Part shown: positions 28,401-36,902 of the stretch, piece by piece | Position numbering within the stretch: the first letter of the stretch is position 1 | How the letters are laid out: every line of letters starts with the position of its first letter | Source of the DNA: Neobacillus ginsengisoli | GTDB lineage: Bacteria; Bacillota; Bacilli; Bacillales_B; DSM-18226 | Assembly (NCBI RefSeq): GCF_030813055.1 | Contig: NZ_JAUSTW010000006.1 | Span: forward strand, 308,861 to 372,860 | DNA length: 64,000 bases | Direction of reading: 5' to 3' | Position numbers and translations under genes: made by a program | The notes under the pieces: generated by a model | Seen by the model: the letters and a program-made list of their open reading frames with translations, nothing else | The model's database searches: none | Told to the model about the DNA's origin: nothing

Positions 28401-28694
28401 GGGATTAAGGTAGAAACAGTGGTGAAAAGTGATCAGGATGTGATGGAACTTTTCCGAAATCAAAAAATGAGCGCTGTTATCAATATACCGAATCAGGGAC
28501 GTAATAAAGTTAAATTTGGTTTTTATATTCGTGAACAAGCGACCCGCTTCGATGTACCAGTGTTTACACATTTAGATACAGTCGATGCGATTATGGGCTT
28601 GCAAAAACAGTCTCTAACTAAACTAGAAGTTCGAACAGTGAGTGAATATTACAAAATGGAAGTGAGTGAGATAGTCCATGTTAAAAGCAATTAA
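25461..28694 (+). CDS. carB: Carbamoyl-phosphate synthase large subunit
   Basis: Makes carbamoyl phosphate from bicarbonate, ammonia and two ATP for ArgF. 1077 residues with two duplicated ATP-grasp halves ([21 protein letters not shown] near residue 12 and [19 protein letters not shown] near 558) and a C-terminal MGS-like allosteric domain. Length is that of pyrimidine-type and E. coli enzymes; I recall the B. subtilis arginine-specific subunit as slightly shorter. Overlaps carA by 14 bases and argF by 17 bases. Confidence 0.95.
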   Translation: [1077 protein letters not shown]

Positions 28695-29652
28695 TTATAA
28701 CGAAACCGAAAATACGAAGCATTATAATCTTAAGGGGAAGGATTTTTTACAACTTTCAGATTTTTCCAGTGAGGAAATCCTTTACCTGCTTGAGACGGCA
28801 CAGGAGCTAAAAACTTTACAGAAACAAGGGACACCGCATCCGTTTTTAAGCGGGAAAGTATTAGGGATGATTTTTGAAAAATCATCCACCCGCACAAGGG
28901 TATCATTTGAAGTGGGGATGCTTCAGCTTGGAGGCCATGCTATCTTCTTGAGCACTAAAGACATTCAACTGGGTAGAGGGGAAAGCATTTCTGATACGGC
29001 AAAAGTGCTATCTCGATATGTTGATGGCTTAATGATTCGGACATTTTCACATGAATCGGTTGAGGAATTTGCCAACTATGCAACTGTTCCGGTTATTAAT
29101 GGATTAACGGATTTGCAGCACCCTACTCAAGTATTGGCAGATCTTTTAACGATCCTTGAACATAAAGGGAAGTTAGCCGGATTAAAGCTTTGTTATATTG
29201 GCGATGGTAATAATAATATGGCCCATTCGTTAATCGAAGGTGCCGTCAAAGTTGGAATGGATATCAGCGTTGCCAGTCCAGTAGGATATATGCCTAATGA
29301 AATAATCGTAGCGAATGCGAAAAAAGCTGCAAAAGGTACAGCTGTCACCATAACTAACGACCCGGTAGAAGCGATTAAGGGTGCAGATGTTGTTGTCACG
29401 GATGTTTGGACCAGTATGGGGCAGGAAGAAGAAACGGCAAAGCGTTTGAAAGACTTCCAATCCTTCCAAGTAAATGAAGAGCTTTGCAAACAGGCAAAAA
29501 ATGATTATATCTTTTTACATTGTCTGCCTGCCCACCGCGGTGAAGAAGTAACTTCCAAGATCATTGATGGTCCACATTCCGTTGTTTTTGATGAGGCAGA
29601 GAATCGTTTACATGCACAAAAAGCAATATTGAAAATTTTACTAGCAAAATAG
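28678..29652 (+). CDS. argF: Ornithine carbamoyltransferase
   Basis: Joins carbamoyl phosphate to ornithine to give citrulline. 324 residues; carbamoyl-phosphate site KSSTRTRVSFE, the DLQHPTQ motif, and ornithine-binding HCLPAHRGEE are present. The start lies inside the 3' end of carB (17-base overlap), so translation is probably coupled. No terminator follows; the argG promoter begins within 30 bases. Confidence 0.95.
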   Translation: MLKAINYNETENTKHYNLKGKDFLQLSDFSSEEILYLLETAQELKTLQKQGTPHPFLSGKVLGMIFEKSSTRTRVSFEVGMLQLGGHAIFLSTKDIQLGRGESISDTAKVLSRYVDGLMIRTFSHESVEEFANYATVPVINGLTDLQHPTQVLADLLTILEHKGKLAGLKLCYIGDGNNNMAHSLIEGAVKVGMDISVASPVGYMPNEIIVANAKKAAKGTAVTITNDPVEAIKGADVVVTDVWTSMGQEEETAKRLKDFQSFQVNEELCKQAKNDYIFLHCLPAHRGEEVTSKIIDGPHSVVFDEAENRLHAQKAILKILLAK

Positions 29653-29676
29653 TATTTATTTTTTTGAGTTTTATTG

Positions 29677-29710
29677 TATAATAATTCTATTGGTTGAATA
29701 TTAATTCATA
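29677..29710 (+). promoter_or_regulatory. argG promoter with a perfect ARG box
   Basis: A TATAAT -10 box at 29677-29682 is followed by GTTGAATATTAATTCATA at 29693-29710, which contains TGAAT-ATTA-ATTCA, an exact palindromic ArgR/AhrC operator core. Its position just past the transcript start suggests repression by blocking escape. The -35 element is poor. Confidence 0.78.
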
Positions 29711-29731
29711 TATATGCGAGGAGAGTTATAC

Positions 29732-30943
29732 ATGGCAAAGGAAAAAATTGTCTTAGCCTATTCAGGCGGTTTAGATACATCTGTTTCTGTTAAATGGATT
29801 CAAGAGAAATACGGCTATGATGTCATTGCATTAGGTCTTGATGTTGGGGAAGGAAAAGACTTAGAAGCTATCAAAACGAAGGCATTGAACGTGGGGGCTG
29901 TCAAAGCTATCATGATTGATGCGAAAGAAATGCTGGCTAAAGATTATATCATTCCTGCTTTAAAAGCGAACTGTTTATATGAAGGAAAATACCCGTTATC
30001 ATCAGCACTTTCCCGACCGTTAATTTCAAAATTATTGGTGGATGTTGCTGAACAGGAAGGGGCAGCGGCAGTAGCTCATGGCTGTACTGGAAAAGGGAAT
30101 GATCAGGTACGTTTTGAGGTTTCGATCCAAGCCTTAAATCCTAGTTTAAAAGTTGTCGCTCCGGTTCGTGAATGGGGAATGACACGTGACGAAGAAATTA
30201 AGTATGCTGAGGAGAATGGGATTCCAATTCCAGTAGATTTAGATAATCCATTTTCAATTGATGCGAACATTTGGGGACGTGCCTGCGAAGCTGGTGTCCT
30301 TGAAAACCCTTGGAATGAAGCGCCGGAAGCAGCGTTCGATTGGACAAATCCAATTGAATTAACTCCAGACGAGGCAGAGTATATTGAAATCGAGTTTGAA
30401 CAAGGAGTACCAACTGCGCTTAATGGTGAAAAGCTTCCGTTAGTCCAATTAATTGAAACATTAAATGCGCTTGGAGGTAAGCATGGTGTCGGACGTATCG
30501 ATCATATCGAAAATAGATTAGTAGGAATTAAATCAAGAGAGGTATATGAAAATCCATCCGCTTTAATTTTAATTAATGCTCATAAAGAATTAGAATTTTT
30601 AACATTGCCTCGTGAGGTTACTCAATTTAAAACCCAGATTGACCAGCAAATGGCAAAAATTATTTATGAAGGACTATGGTATTCACCATTGAAAAATGCT
30701 CTTGATGCCTTTATTGATGAAACACAACAAGTTGTTTCCGGAACAATTCGTGTTAAGCTTCATAAAGGTAATCACACGGTTGTAGGCCGAAAATCAGCGC
30801 ATAGTCTTTATAACGAAGAACTGGCTACCTATTCAAAAGGCGATGCGTTTGACCACAATGCTGCAGTTGGCTTTATTAAGCTTTGGGGACTGCCAACAAA
30901 GGTTTATTCCGAGGTAAATAAGAAAGAAACGATTTTAAAATAA
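29732..30943 (+). CDS. argG: Argininosuccinate synthase
   Basis: ATP-dependent ligation of citrulline and aspartate. 403 residues, starting [20 protein letters not shown] with the N-type ATP pyrophosphatase P-loop [22 protein letters not shown] is the second family signature. ATG at 29732 follows GAGGAGAG; a longer in-frame start at 29714 would sit on the ribosome site. Separate ARG-box promoter; argH follows 67 bases after the stop. Confidence 0.95.
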   Translation: MAKEKIVLAYSGGLDTSVSVKWIQEKYGYDVIALGLDVGEGKDLEAIKTKALNVGAVKAIMIDAKEMLAKDYIIPALKANCLYEGKYPLSSALSRPLISKLLVDVAEQEGAAAVAHGCTGKGNDQVRFEVSIQALNPSLKVVAPVREWGMTRDEEIKYAEENGIPIPVDLDNPFSIDANIWGRACEAGVLENPWNEAPEAAFDWTNPIELTPDEAEYIEIEFEQGVPTALNGEKLPLVQLIETLNALGGKHGVGRIDHIENRLVGIKSREVYENPSALILINAHKELEFLTLPREVTQFKTQIDQQMAKIIYEGLWYSPLKNALDAFIDETQQVVSGTIRVKLHKGNHTVVGRKSAHSLYNEELATYSKGDAFDHNAAVGFIKLWGLPTKVYSEVNKKETILK

Positions 30944-30953
30944 TTATAGATAC

Positions 30954-30977
30954 GCCCTCGAAACTTTTTTCGGGGGC
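30954..30977 (+). other. Hairpin between argG and argH
   Basis: GCCCTCGA pairs with TCGGGGGC (one G-U) across an eight-base loop. What follows (AATCTTATT) is not a proper T run, so this is more likely an RNA-processing or stability element, or a leaky terminator, than a full stop. Confidence 0.5.
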
Positions 30978-31010
30978 AATCTTATTCAAGCTTTCAAGGA
31001 GGAACAAAAG

Positions 31011-32387
31011 ATGTCGAAGTTATGGGGCGGACGATTTACAAAGGAAACAAACAAGCTGGTGGAAGAATTTACAGCTTCGATTTCTTTTGATCAAAAATTA
31101 GCCAAAGAGGATATAGCCGGAAGCTTAGCCCATGTTCAGATGTTAGGCGAGTGCGGAATCATTCCGAGTGAGGATGCAAATAGAATTAAAAATGGTTTAC
31201 TTGAGATTAAACAGATGGTTGAAAATAATGAGGTAAAGTTTTTAGTTGAAGATGAAGATATTCATATGAACATTGAGAAACTCTTAATTGAAAAAGTTGG
31301 TCCCGTTGGAGGAAAGCTGCATACAGGAAGAAGCCGTAATGACCAGGTAGCAACTGATATGCATCTTTATTTACGAACCAAAACGACCGAGCTTATTAAA
31401 CTTATCGAAGATGTTCAACAAGCTTTGGTTGAGCAGGCAAAAGAGCATGTTCAAACATTGATTCCTGGGTATACACATCTGCAGCGTGCTCAGCCTGTTT
31501 CCTTTGCCCATCATTTAATGGCTTATTTCTGGATGTTTGAGCGTGATAAAGAAAGATTAATAGATAGCTTAAAACGTGTCAATTGGCTTCCGCTTGGTTC
31601 AGGTGCATTAGCGGGAACAACCTTTCCTATTAATCGAGGGCTAGTTGCCGAGCTATTAGGATTTGAAACGATCTACCCTAATAGCATGGATGCGGTTAGT
31701 GACCGTGATTTTATCTTAGAATTTTTATCGATTGGTTCAATTATCATGACCCATATTTCAAGACTTTCTGAGGAACTTGTCATATGGTCAAGCCAGGAAT
31801 TTCAGTTTGTGGAGCTGGATGATTCCTTCTGCACTGGCTCCAGTATTATGCCGCAAAAGAAAAATCCTGACGTACCAGAGTTACTAAGAGGAAAAACCGG
31901 CCGCACTTACGGCAATTTAATCGGCTTACTGACAGTATTAAAAGGCTTGCCGCTAGCATATAACAAGGATTTGCAGGAAGACAAAGAGGGCATGTTTGAT
32001 ACCGTCGAGACGCTAGAAGGCTCTTTAAAACTATTAGCCCCTATGATCGAAACAATGACAGTAAACAAAGACGTCATGCGCAAGGCGATCAACAATGATT
32101 TCTCCAATGCCACAGATATTGCTGATTACTTGGTTCGAAAAGGTTTACCGTTCCGTGAAGCTCATGAAATTATTGGGAAAATCGTTTTATATGCAATCCA
32201 GAATCAAAAATTCCTACTGGATTTGAGCTTCAATGAATATCAGGCATTTAGTTTATTATTTGAAGAGGATATCTATAAGGTTCTTTCACCTGAGAATGTA
32301 GTGGCAGTCCGAAATAGCTTTGGAGGTACATCTCCGGAGCAAGTAGAGCAGCAAATCAAACTGGCTGAAGAGAAGCTGGGAAAATAA
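31011..32387 (+). CDS. argH: Argininosuccinate lyase
   Basis: Cleaves argininosuccinate to arginine and fumarate. 458 residues of the fumarase/aspartase superfamily; the signature [20 protein letters not shown] and the segment [16 protein letters not shown] are intact. ATG after AAGGAGGAAC. Final enzyme of the pathway, so this window encodes the whole route from glutamate to arginine if ArgJ is bifunctional. Confidence 0.95.
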   Translation: MSKLWGGRFTKETNKLVEEFTASISFDQKLAKEDIAGSLAHVQMLGECGIIPSEDANRIKNGLLEIKQMVENNEVKFLVEDEDIHMNIEKLLIEKVGPVGGKLHTGRSRNDQVATDMHLYLRTKTTELIKLIEDVQQALVEQAKEHVQTLIPGYTHLQRAQPVSFAHHLMAYFWMFERDKERLIDSLKRVNWLPLGSGALAGTTFPINRGLVAELLGFETIYPNSMDAVSDRDFILEFLSIGSIIMTHISRLSEELVIWSSQEFQFVELDDSFCTGSSIMPQKKNPDVPELLRGKTGRTYGNLIGLLTVLKGLPLAYNKDLQEDKEGMFDTVETLEGSLKLLAPMIETMTVNKDVMRKAINNDFSNATDIADYLVRKGLPFREAHEIIGKIVLYAIQNQKFLLDLSFNEYQAFSLLFEEDIYKVLSPENVVAVRNSFGGTSPEQVEQQIKLAEEKLGK

Positions 32388-32425
32388 ATACATTTAAAGT
32401 AATTTGAAAGAAATATCAAAAAATA

Positions 32426-32454
32426 TTGACACATTAAGATCCATCATCTAAAAT
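32426..32454 (+). promoter_or_regulatory. Promoter of the S-box hom transcript
   Basis: TTGACA and TAAAAT are separated by 17 bases, placing the transcript start about 35 bases before the riboswitch. Confidence 0.75.
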
Positions 32455-32495
32455 TCATTTATAACTTGGTAAATTAATGAATCAATTAAATAATA

Positions 32496-32608
32496 CTCTT
32501 ATCCAGAGCGGCGGAGGGACTAGGCCCGATGAAGCCCGGCAACCTTCAAGGTAATCCTTGAAAAGGTGCTAATTCCTGCAGGTTATTTTTAACCTGAAAG
32601 ATAAGGGG
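32496..32608 (+). ncRNA. SAM-I (S-box) riboswitch
   Basis: The leader has the conserved S-box core: CTCTTATC pairing with GATAAGGGG (P1), GCGGAGGGACTAGGCCC, GATGAAGCCCGGCAACC, a P3-type hairpin CAAGG/CCTTG and GGTGCTAATTCC. Binding of S-adenosylmethionine should stabilise P1 and permit the terminator immediately downstream, switching hom off when methionine is plentiful. Confidence 0.95.
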
Positions 32609-32617
32609 AGGAAGTAT

Positions 32618-32652
32618 GCCCTCTTCTTATGAAGAGGGCTTTTCTTTTTTAA
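32618..32652 (+). terminator. Riboswitch-controlled terminator
   Basis: GCCCTCTTC (32618-32626) pairs perfectly with GAAGAGGGC (32631-32639), then TTTTCTTTTTT. Confidence 0.92.
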
Positions 32653-32845
32653 AAAGGCTCTGTTAAACTTTGTTGTTGATTTCCGCTCCTGGCGCTCGCT
32701 TTCCGCGGGGAGGTCCGAGAGCCTCCTCGGCGCTTAATGCGCCTGCGGGGTCTCCCGTGACCTCTCTATCCCGCAGGAGTCGAGCGCCCTCCGCTCCAAT
32801 CAACAGTTGTAAAAAATCAACATTCGCCTTTAACACAGCCTTTAA
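32653..32845. repeat. MITE-like element in the hom leader
   Basis: AAAGGCTCTGTTAAA at the left is the inverse complement (one mismatch) of TTTAACACAGCCTTT at 32829-32843. Nested inside are GC-rich inverted segments beginning GTTGATTTCCGCTCC and ending GGAGTCGAGCG...CAATCAACAG (32672-32806). The layout, about 190 bases with terminal inverted repeats and no coding capacity, is that of a miniature element. It is related to the short repeat at 13495-13556. Reading frames inside it on both strands are artefacts of the palindromes. Confidence 0.75.
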
Positions 32846-32891
32846 AAAAAATTGATGAAGTTCATAACATGAATTGAAGGGGTGGCTAAAC

Positions 32892-34139
32892 ATGTCTGTC
32901 GTAAAAGTGGCAATCTTAGGTTTCGGTACTGTGGGAGAAGGGGTTTACAAAACAATTCATTCCCACGCTGAGGAGTTAACAGCAGTTCTGGGTAAAAAAG
33001 TGGAAGTTGCAGCAGTTTTAATAAAAAATAAGCAGAAAAGGAGAAATATTGCTGATGAGGTTCTTATTACCTCAGACATTGAAGAAATATTGCAGCTTCC
33101 ACAGCTAGACCTTGTTGTTGAAGCCATTGTGGGTAAAGAACAACCCTTTTCTTTTTTGCAAAAAGCAATCAAAAGGGGCTGCCACATTATTACGGCGAAT
33201 AAAGAGATGTTTGCCAGCCACAGTAGTGAATTGTTGAAGCTTGCGGAGGAGAATCATGTTTCTGTTGGCTTTGAAGCAACTGTAGGCGGAGGAATACCGA
33301 TTATCCAAACACTAAGGCAGCTCTTAAAAATTAACCGTGTTCAACATGTCCAAGGAATTGTAAATGGAACATCAAATTTCATCCTAACAGAAATGCGCGA
33401 GAAACAGCAATCATTTGCGGCTGCCTTAAAATTAGCACAAGAAAATGGCTTTGCAGAGGCTGATCCGACAAATGATGTTGAGGGATTCGATGCTTTTTAT
33501 AAATTGATGATTTTAAGCAGAATTGCATTTGGTCAAGAACCAAATTGGAACGAGGTCGACATTGCAGGGATTACTTCCATAACAAGTGAACTTATCGAGA
33601 CAGCCGAAAAACTCGGGCTTAGGTTTAAGCATATAGTAAGTGCCGGCAAGGTTGGCAGCCAAGTAAAAGGGAGTGTTAGCCCGGTTCTTGTCAGTAAAAA
33701 TCATCCTTTTTACCATGTTGAAGGCGTGGAAAATGCCATCAACGTTCATTCGGATATTGTTGGAAGGATTACGTTACAGGGACCCGGTGCGGGAATGTTT
33801 CCTACCGCGAGTGCTGTCATTGAAGACTTGGTTTATGTTTGCCAAAGCCATTTAAGTAGAGGAAATCATTCACAAACCTCCCAAGCCGCCAGTGCCAGTG
33901 TGCAGGATAAAAAGGAATCAAGTGAATTTTGGTTGGTCCACGGGCTTCAGGGAAATTATCTAAATCCTCTGATTTCATGGATTGAACAAATAGGGGAAGA
34001 AACATTTATCATAAGGGCAGCCAAGGAGGATGTGGTCCAATTGGCTACTCAGAATAAAACAGTATTGTTTTACTTAATAGTTGATGGTTATCAATTAACT
34101 AATCTGAACAAACAGGAATCTTTAACCGTTTCTCTGTGA
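32892..34139 (+). CDS. hom: Homoserine dehydrogenase (methionine-regulated copy)
   Basis: Reduces aspartate semialdehyde to homoserine, precursor of methionine and threonine. 415 residues: NAD(P)-binding GFGTVGEGVYKTI, HIITANKEM, and the catalytic-domain signature VNGTSNFILTEM with GFAEADPTNDVEGFDA. The last 85 residues do not read as a good ACT domain, so feedback inhibition by threonine may be absent. ATG at 32892 follows GAAGGGGTGG. Control by the S-box suggests a paralogue dedicated to methionine, with a separate hom-thrCB set expected elsewhere. Confidence 0.92.
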   Translation: MSVVKVAILGFGTVGEGVYKTIHSHAEELTAVLGKKVEVAAVLIKNKQKRRNIADEVLITSDIEEILQLPQLDLVVEAIVGKEQPFSFLQKAIKRGCHIITANKEMFASHSSELLKLAEENHVSVGFEATVGGGIPIIQTLRQLLKINRVQHVQGIVNGTSNFILTEMREKQQSFAAALKLAQENGFAEADPTNDVEGFDAFYKLMILSRIAFGQEPNWNEVDIAGITSITSELIETAEKLGLRFKHIVSAGKVGSQVKGSVSPVLVSKNHPFYHVEGVENAINVHSDIVGRITLQGPGAGMFPTASAVIEDLVYVCQSHLSRGNHSQTSQAASASVQDKKESSEFWLVHGLQGNYLNPLISWIEQIGEETFIIRAAKEDVVQLATQNKTVLFYLIVDGYQLTNLNKQESLTVSL

Positions 34140-34161
34140 CCTTTATTAGAAATTCTTATAA

Positions 34162-34196
34162 TGGAAGCTGACAATTCTAAGTCAGCTTCTATTTTT
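34162..34196 (+). terminator. hom terminator
   Basis: GAAGCTGAC (34164-34172) pairs with GTCAGCTTC (34181-34189), followed by TATTTTT. Confidence 0.88.
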
Positions 34197-34336
34197 GTGT
34201 CTTTAAAAAAAAATAATATAAAAACCTAGGAATTATATGGGGGAGAGTCTAGTCAAAAGTTAATGGAGTTCATATTGTGTAAAAGCTCTATTAATTGGAC
34301 GAGTTTTTTCTAAAATAAACAGTAAAGGAGTGCAGC

Positions 34337-36139
34337 ATGTTGGGGAATAAAAAAGATGATCGTTTGTTAAAGGATATAAAAAATTCATTTACTGTTGAGT
34401 TTTGGTCTAACCCGGAAAGCATCCATCAAATCGATGAACAATCACAAAATGAACTTGCGATAAACAAAGACTATGACAGACCTTGGCAAATTAATTACAG
34501 TGAAGCAGGGATTTGTTTCGCCGTTGGTTTATATGGAATAACTGTATATGAAAAAATAGCTGACAATCTATACACGGTCTTAGAATATGAAACAAGCTTT
34601 CAAGATTTGTTTCATGTTGCTGTAGTATATTCCGATAAAAGACCCTACCTTTTTGTTAATGGTGATTATATAAAAAAAGGTGAAAGAAGCAAATATGATT
34701 ATGTTTACCCTTCAGGAATCATTTGTGGAGCACCTGAACATTTTCCTAACGGGGGTATCGAAGAGCTAAGAATTTGGGATTACAATCGAACAGTGGCACA
34801 GATTGCCGCATACATGAATCGAAAGCTAGAAGAAGGAGAAGAAGGGTTATATGGTGTTTGGTCAACTCACACCATTGGAGAAACAGCTGCAAGGGAAAAT
34901 TCGTGGCCACAGAGAAAAGAAGAAAGACCGAACCAAAACCAAAAAAATAGCAAAAATATCGAAGTTAGCATCATTATCCCATCATACAATAAATACCCGC
35001 TTAATTTATTTACTCTTTATTCACTTGAAAACCAGACTTTTGATGCATCTAAAATGGAAGTTATCTTTATTGATGATGCCTCTACAGACCAAACGGATAA
35101 GAAATTGAAAGACTATAATCCTCCCTATCATTTTACTTATATTCACAGTAAAAAAAATCTCGGAAGGGCTAAGGTTCGAAATTTAGGAATCAAATCCTCT
35201 AAAGGAAAAATACTAATCTTTTTAGATGCCGAGATGATTACTCTGCCTGACTTCGTGGAAAATCATTACCAATTCCATCAATCAAACAAAAATGTGATTT
35301 TATCGGGGGCAATGTATTCAAAATATGTTTTCTCGTGTATTTTTCCCGAGTTTGATAGTAAAAAACTAAACAAAATTGCCGAAATAACAGAAAATAATCA
35401 AAAATTTAATAATCGATTCCAAAGTTATAACCAATCTGCCTCTACACCTTATCCACTTATCGATAAATCGGACATCATAAACAATACTATCGGCGACTTA
35501 ACCGTAAAATCGTCTTCTTGGTTTAGAACCATTACACGAAATTTTGATGAAGACTTAGCGGGGTTCCAATTTCCATGGATGGCATTTTTAACGGGGAATG
35601 TTTCCTTACGTAAAGAGTTGATTGAACAAGCAGGGTTGTTTGATGAACAGTTTGTCAAATACGGCTACGAAGATTGGGAGCTAGGCTTTCGTTTATATAA
35701 GATGGGAGCTAAATATATCGTTAGCAGTGACTTGATGACATACCATCAAGAGCATCCGGTTGGCGAGAGTAAATGGAAAGAGGCGGTTGGAAACTTCAAT
35801 CTATTCACATCAAAACATCATGATGTGGAGGTTCTAATTCTCGGGTTAGAGCTTGCCGACTTTGCAGACCTATTAACAATGAATAAAATATTGATTGAGT
35901 ATAAACATTTGGTTGAAAACTATTCGGACCGGTTTAAACTTTTTCAAAAAAAATTCATTGCCATACTTGAAACCATTGCACTGTTACTGCAAGTGGATAT
36001 CCGTCACTTTAATGTATTAGGGGCAACAGGTTTTGGCTCGATAAAAAGAAAAAGACTTCAAGCGGACATTGAAAATATCAAGGAATTAAACAAATATAAT
36101 CATTTAGCAGGTTTTTTGGATAAGGTCATGAACTCATGA
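34337..36139 (+). CDS. LamG-like domain fused to a family 2 glycosyltransferase
   Basis: A 600-residue protein with no signal peptide. Residues about 10-175 look like a concanavalin/LamG fold: FTVEFWSNPE, FHVAVVYSDKRPYLFVNGDY and GGIEELRIWDYNRTVAQIAAYM are typical strand motifs. From about residue 208 a GT2 domain follows: VSIIIPSYNKYPLNL, IDDASTDQT, LGRAKVRNLGI, metal-binding FLDAEM, and the acceptor-side WMAFLTGNVSLRK with GYEDWELGFRLYKMG. The last 100 residues are helical. ATG has AAAGGAGTG upstream. It pairs with the next glycosyltransferase gene. A role in a spore or surface polysaccharide is inference only. Confidence 0.8.
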   Translation: MLGNKKDDRLLKDIKNSFTVEFWSNPESIHQIDEQSQNELAINKDYDRPWQINYSEAGICFAVGLYGITVYEKIADNLYTVLEYETSFQDLFHVAVVYSDKRPYLFVNGDYIKKGERSKYDYVYPSGIICGAPEHFPNGGIEELRIWDYNRTVAQIAAYMNRKLEEGEEGLYGVWSTHTIGETAARENSWPQRKEERPNQNQKNSKNIEVSIIIPSYNKYPLNLFTLYSLENQTFDASKMEVIFIDDASTDQTDKKLKDYNPPYHFTYIHSKKNLGRAKVRNLGIKSSKGKILIFLDAEMITLPDFVENHYQFHQSNKNVILSGAMYSKYVFSCIFPEFDSKKLNKIAEITENNQKFNNRFQSYNQSASTPYPLIDKSDIINNTIGDLTVKSSSWFRTITRNFDEDLAGFQFPWMAFLTGNVSLRKELIEQAGLFDEQFVKYGYEDWELGFRLYKMGAKYIVSSDLMTYHQEHPVGESKWKEAVGNFNLFTSKHHDVEVLILGLELADFADLLTMNKILIEYKHLVENYSDRFKLFQKKFIAILETIALLLQVDIRHFNVLGATGFGSIKRKRLQADIENIKELNKYNHLAGFLDKVMNS

Positions 36140-36152
36140 TGGAGGTGAAGAA

Positions 36153-36839
36153 ATGGTATCAGTCATTACTTGTACGATAAGAGAGGATTTTATCGACAAC
36201 GTGTTTAATAACTATCAGCAGCAAAATTGGAAAAATAAAGAGTTAATTATTATCTTAAATAAAGATTCAATGAACTTAAGCAAATGGAAGAAGAAAGCAA
36301 AGAATTATCGTAATGTTCGGGTCTATCAACTCCATGAAAAAGCAACCTTGGGTGATTGTCTAAATTTTGGCGTTTTGAAATCAAACTATGATTATATTGC
36401 AAAATTCGATGATGATGATTATTACGGACCGAACTACCTAACGAGTGCGATGGAGGCATTTAAAGATAAAAACGTTTCTATCGTTGGAAAAAGCTCTTAT
36501 TATATCTACTTTAAAAATAAGAAAGCACTGGTTTTTGTATCAGGTATAGAGAATGATATTACAGATACGGTAGCAGGCGCCTCGTTGGTGTTTAGAAAAG
36601 AAGTATGTAATACGGTTCAATTTGAAAAAGTGAATCGGGCTGAGGATTACTTTTTTATTGACCAAAGTAAGAAGGCTGGATTTAACGTATATTCGTTGGA
36701 CCACTATGATTTCGCAGTCATCCGGCATAATACTGAAAACCATACGTGGAAGGTCACTGATGATGATCTTATGGGTTGGGGCGAATTAGTAGCTTATACA
36801 GAAGACTTTCAATCAATCATAACAAATAAAAAAAATTAA
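36153..36839 (+). CDS. Family 2 glycosyltransferase, CgeD-like
   Basis: A 228-residue single-domain GT2: start VSVITCTIREDFIDNVFNNYQQQ, nucleotide-sugar metal site YIAKFDDDDYYGPNYL near residue 83, and ending near DDDLMGWGELV. The FDDDDYY segment and compact length recall the glycosyltransferase part of spore-maturation protein CgeD in B. subtilis; I hold that likeness loosely. ATG after GGAGGTG, 13 bases after the previous stop, so the two form an operon. Product unknown. Confidence 0.78.
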   Translation: MVSVITCTIREDFIDNVFNNYQQQNWKNKELIIILNKDSMNLSKWKKKAKNYRNVRVYQLHEKATLGDCLNFGVLKSNYDYIAKFDDDDYYGPNYLTSAMEAFKDKNVSIVGKSSYYIYFKNKKALVFVSGIENDITDTVAGASLVFRKEVCNTVQFEKVNRAEDYFFIDQSKKAGFNVYSLDHYDFAVIRHNTENHTWKVTDDDLMGWGELVAYTEDFQSIITNKKN

Positions 36840-36864
36840 AAATAGTTTGATGAAAGAAAGAAGA

Positions 36865-36898
36865 GTGGCATCAAAATGGAGATGCCACCTATTTTTTC
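36865..36898. terminator. Terminator between convergent genes
   Basis: GTGGCATC (36865-36872) pairs with GATGCCAC (36881-36888), followed by CTATTTTTT on the plus strand. Confidence 0.85.
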
Positions 36899-36902
36899 GA
36901 TT

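Noticed and set aside
32660..32893. Reading frames of about 60-76 residues on both strands within the repeat
   Set aside because: They arise from GC-rich palindromes, mirror each other, and lack ribosome sites.
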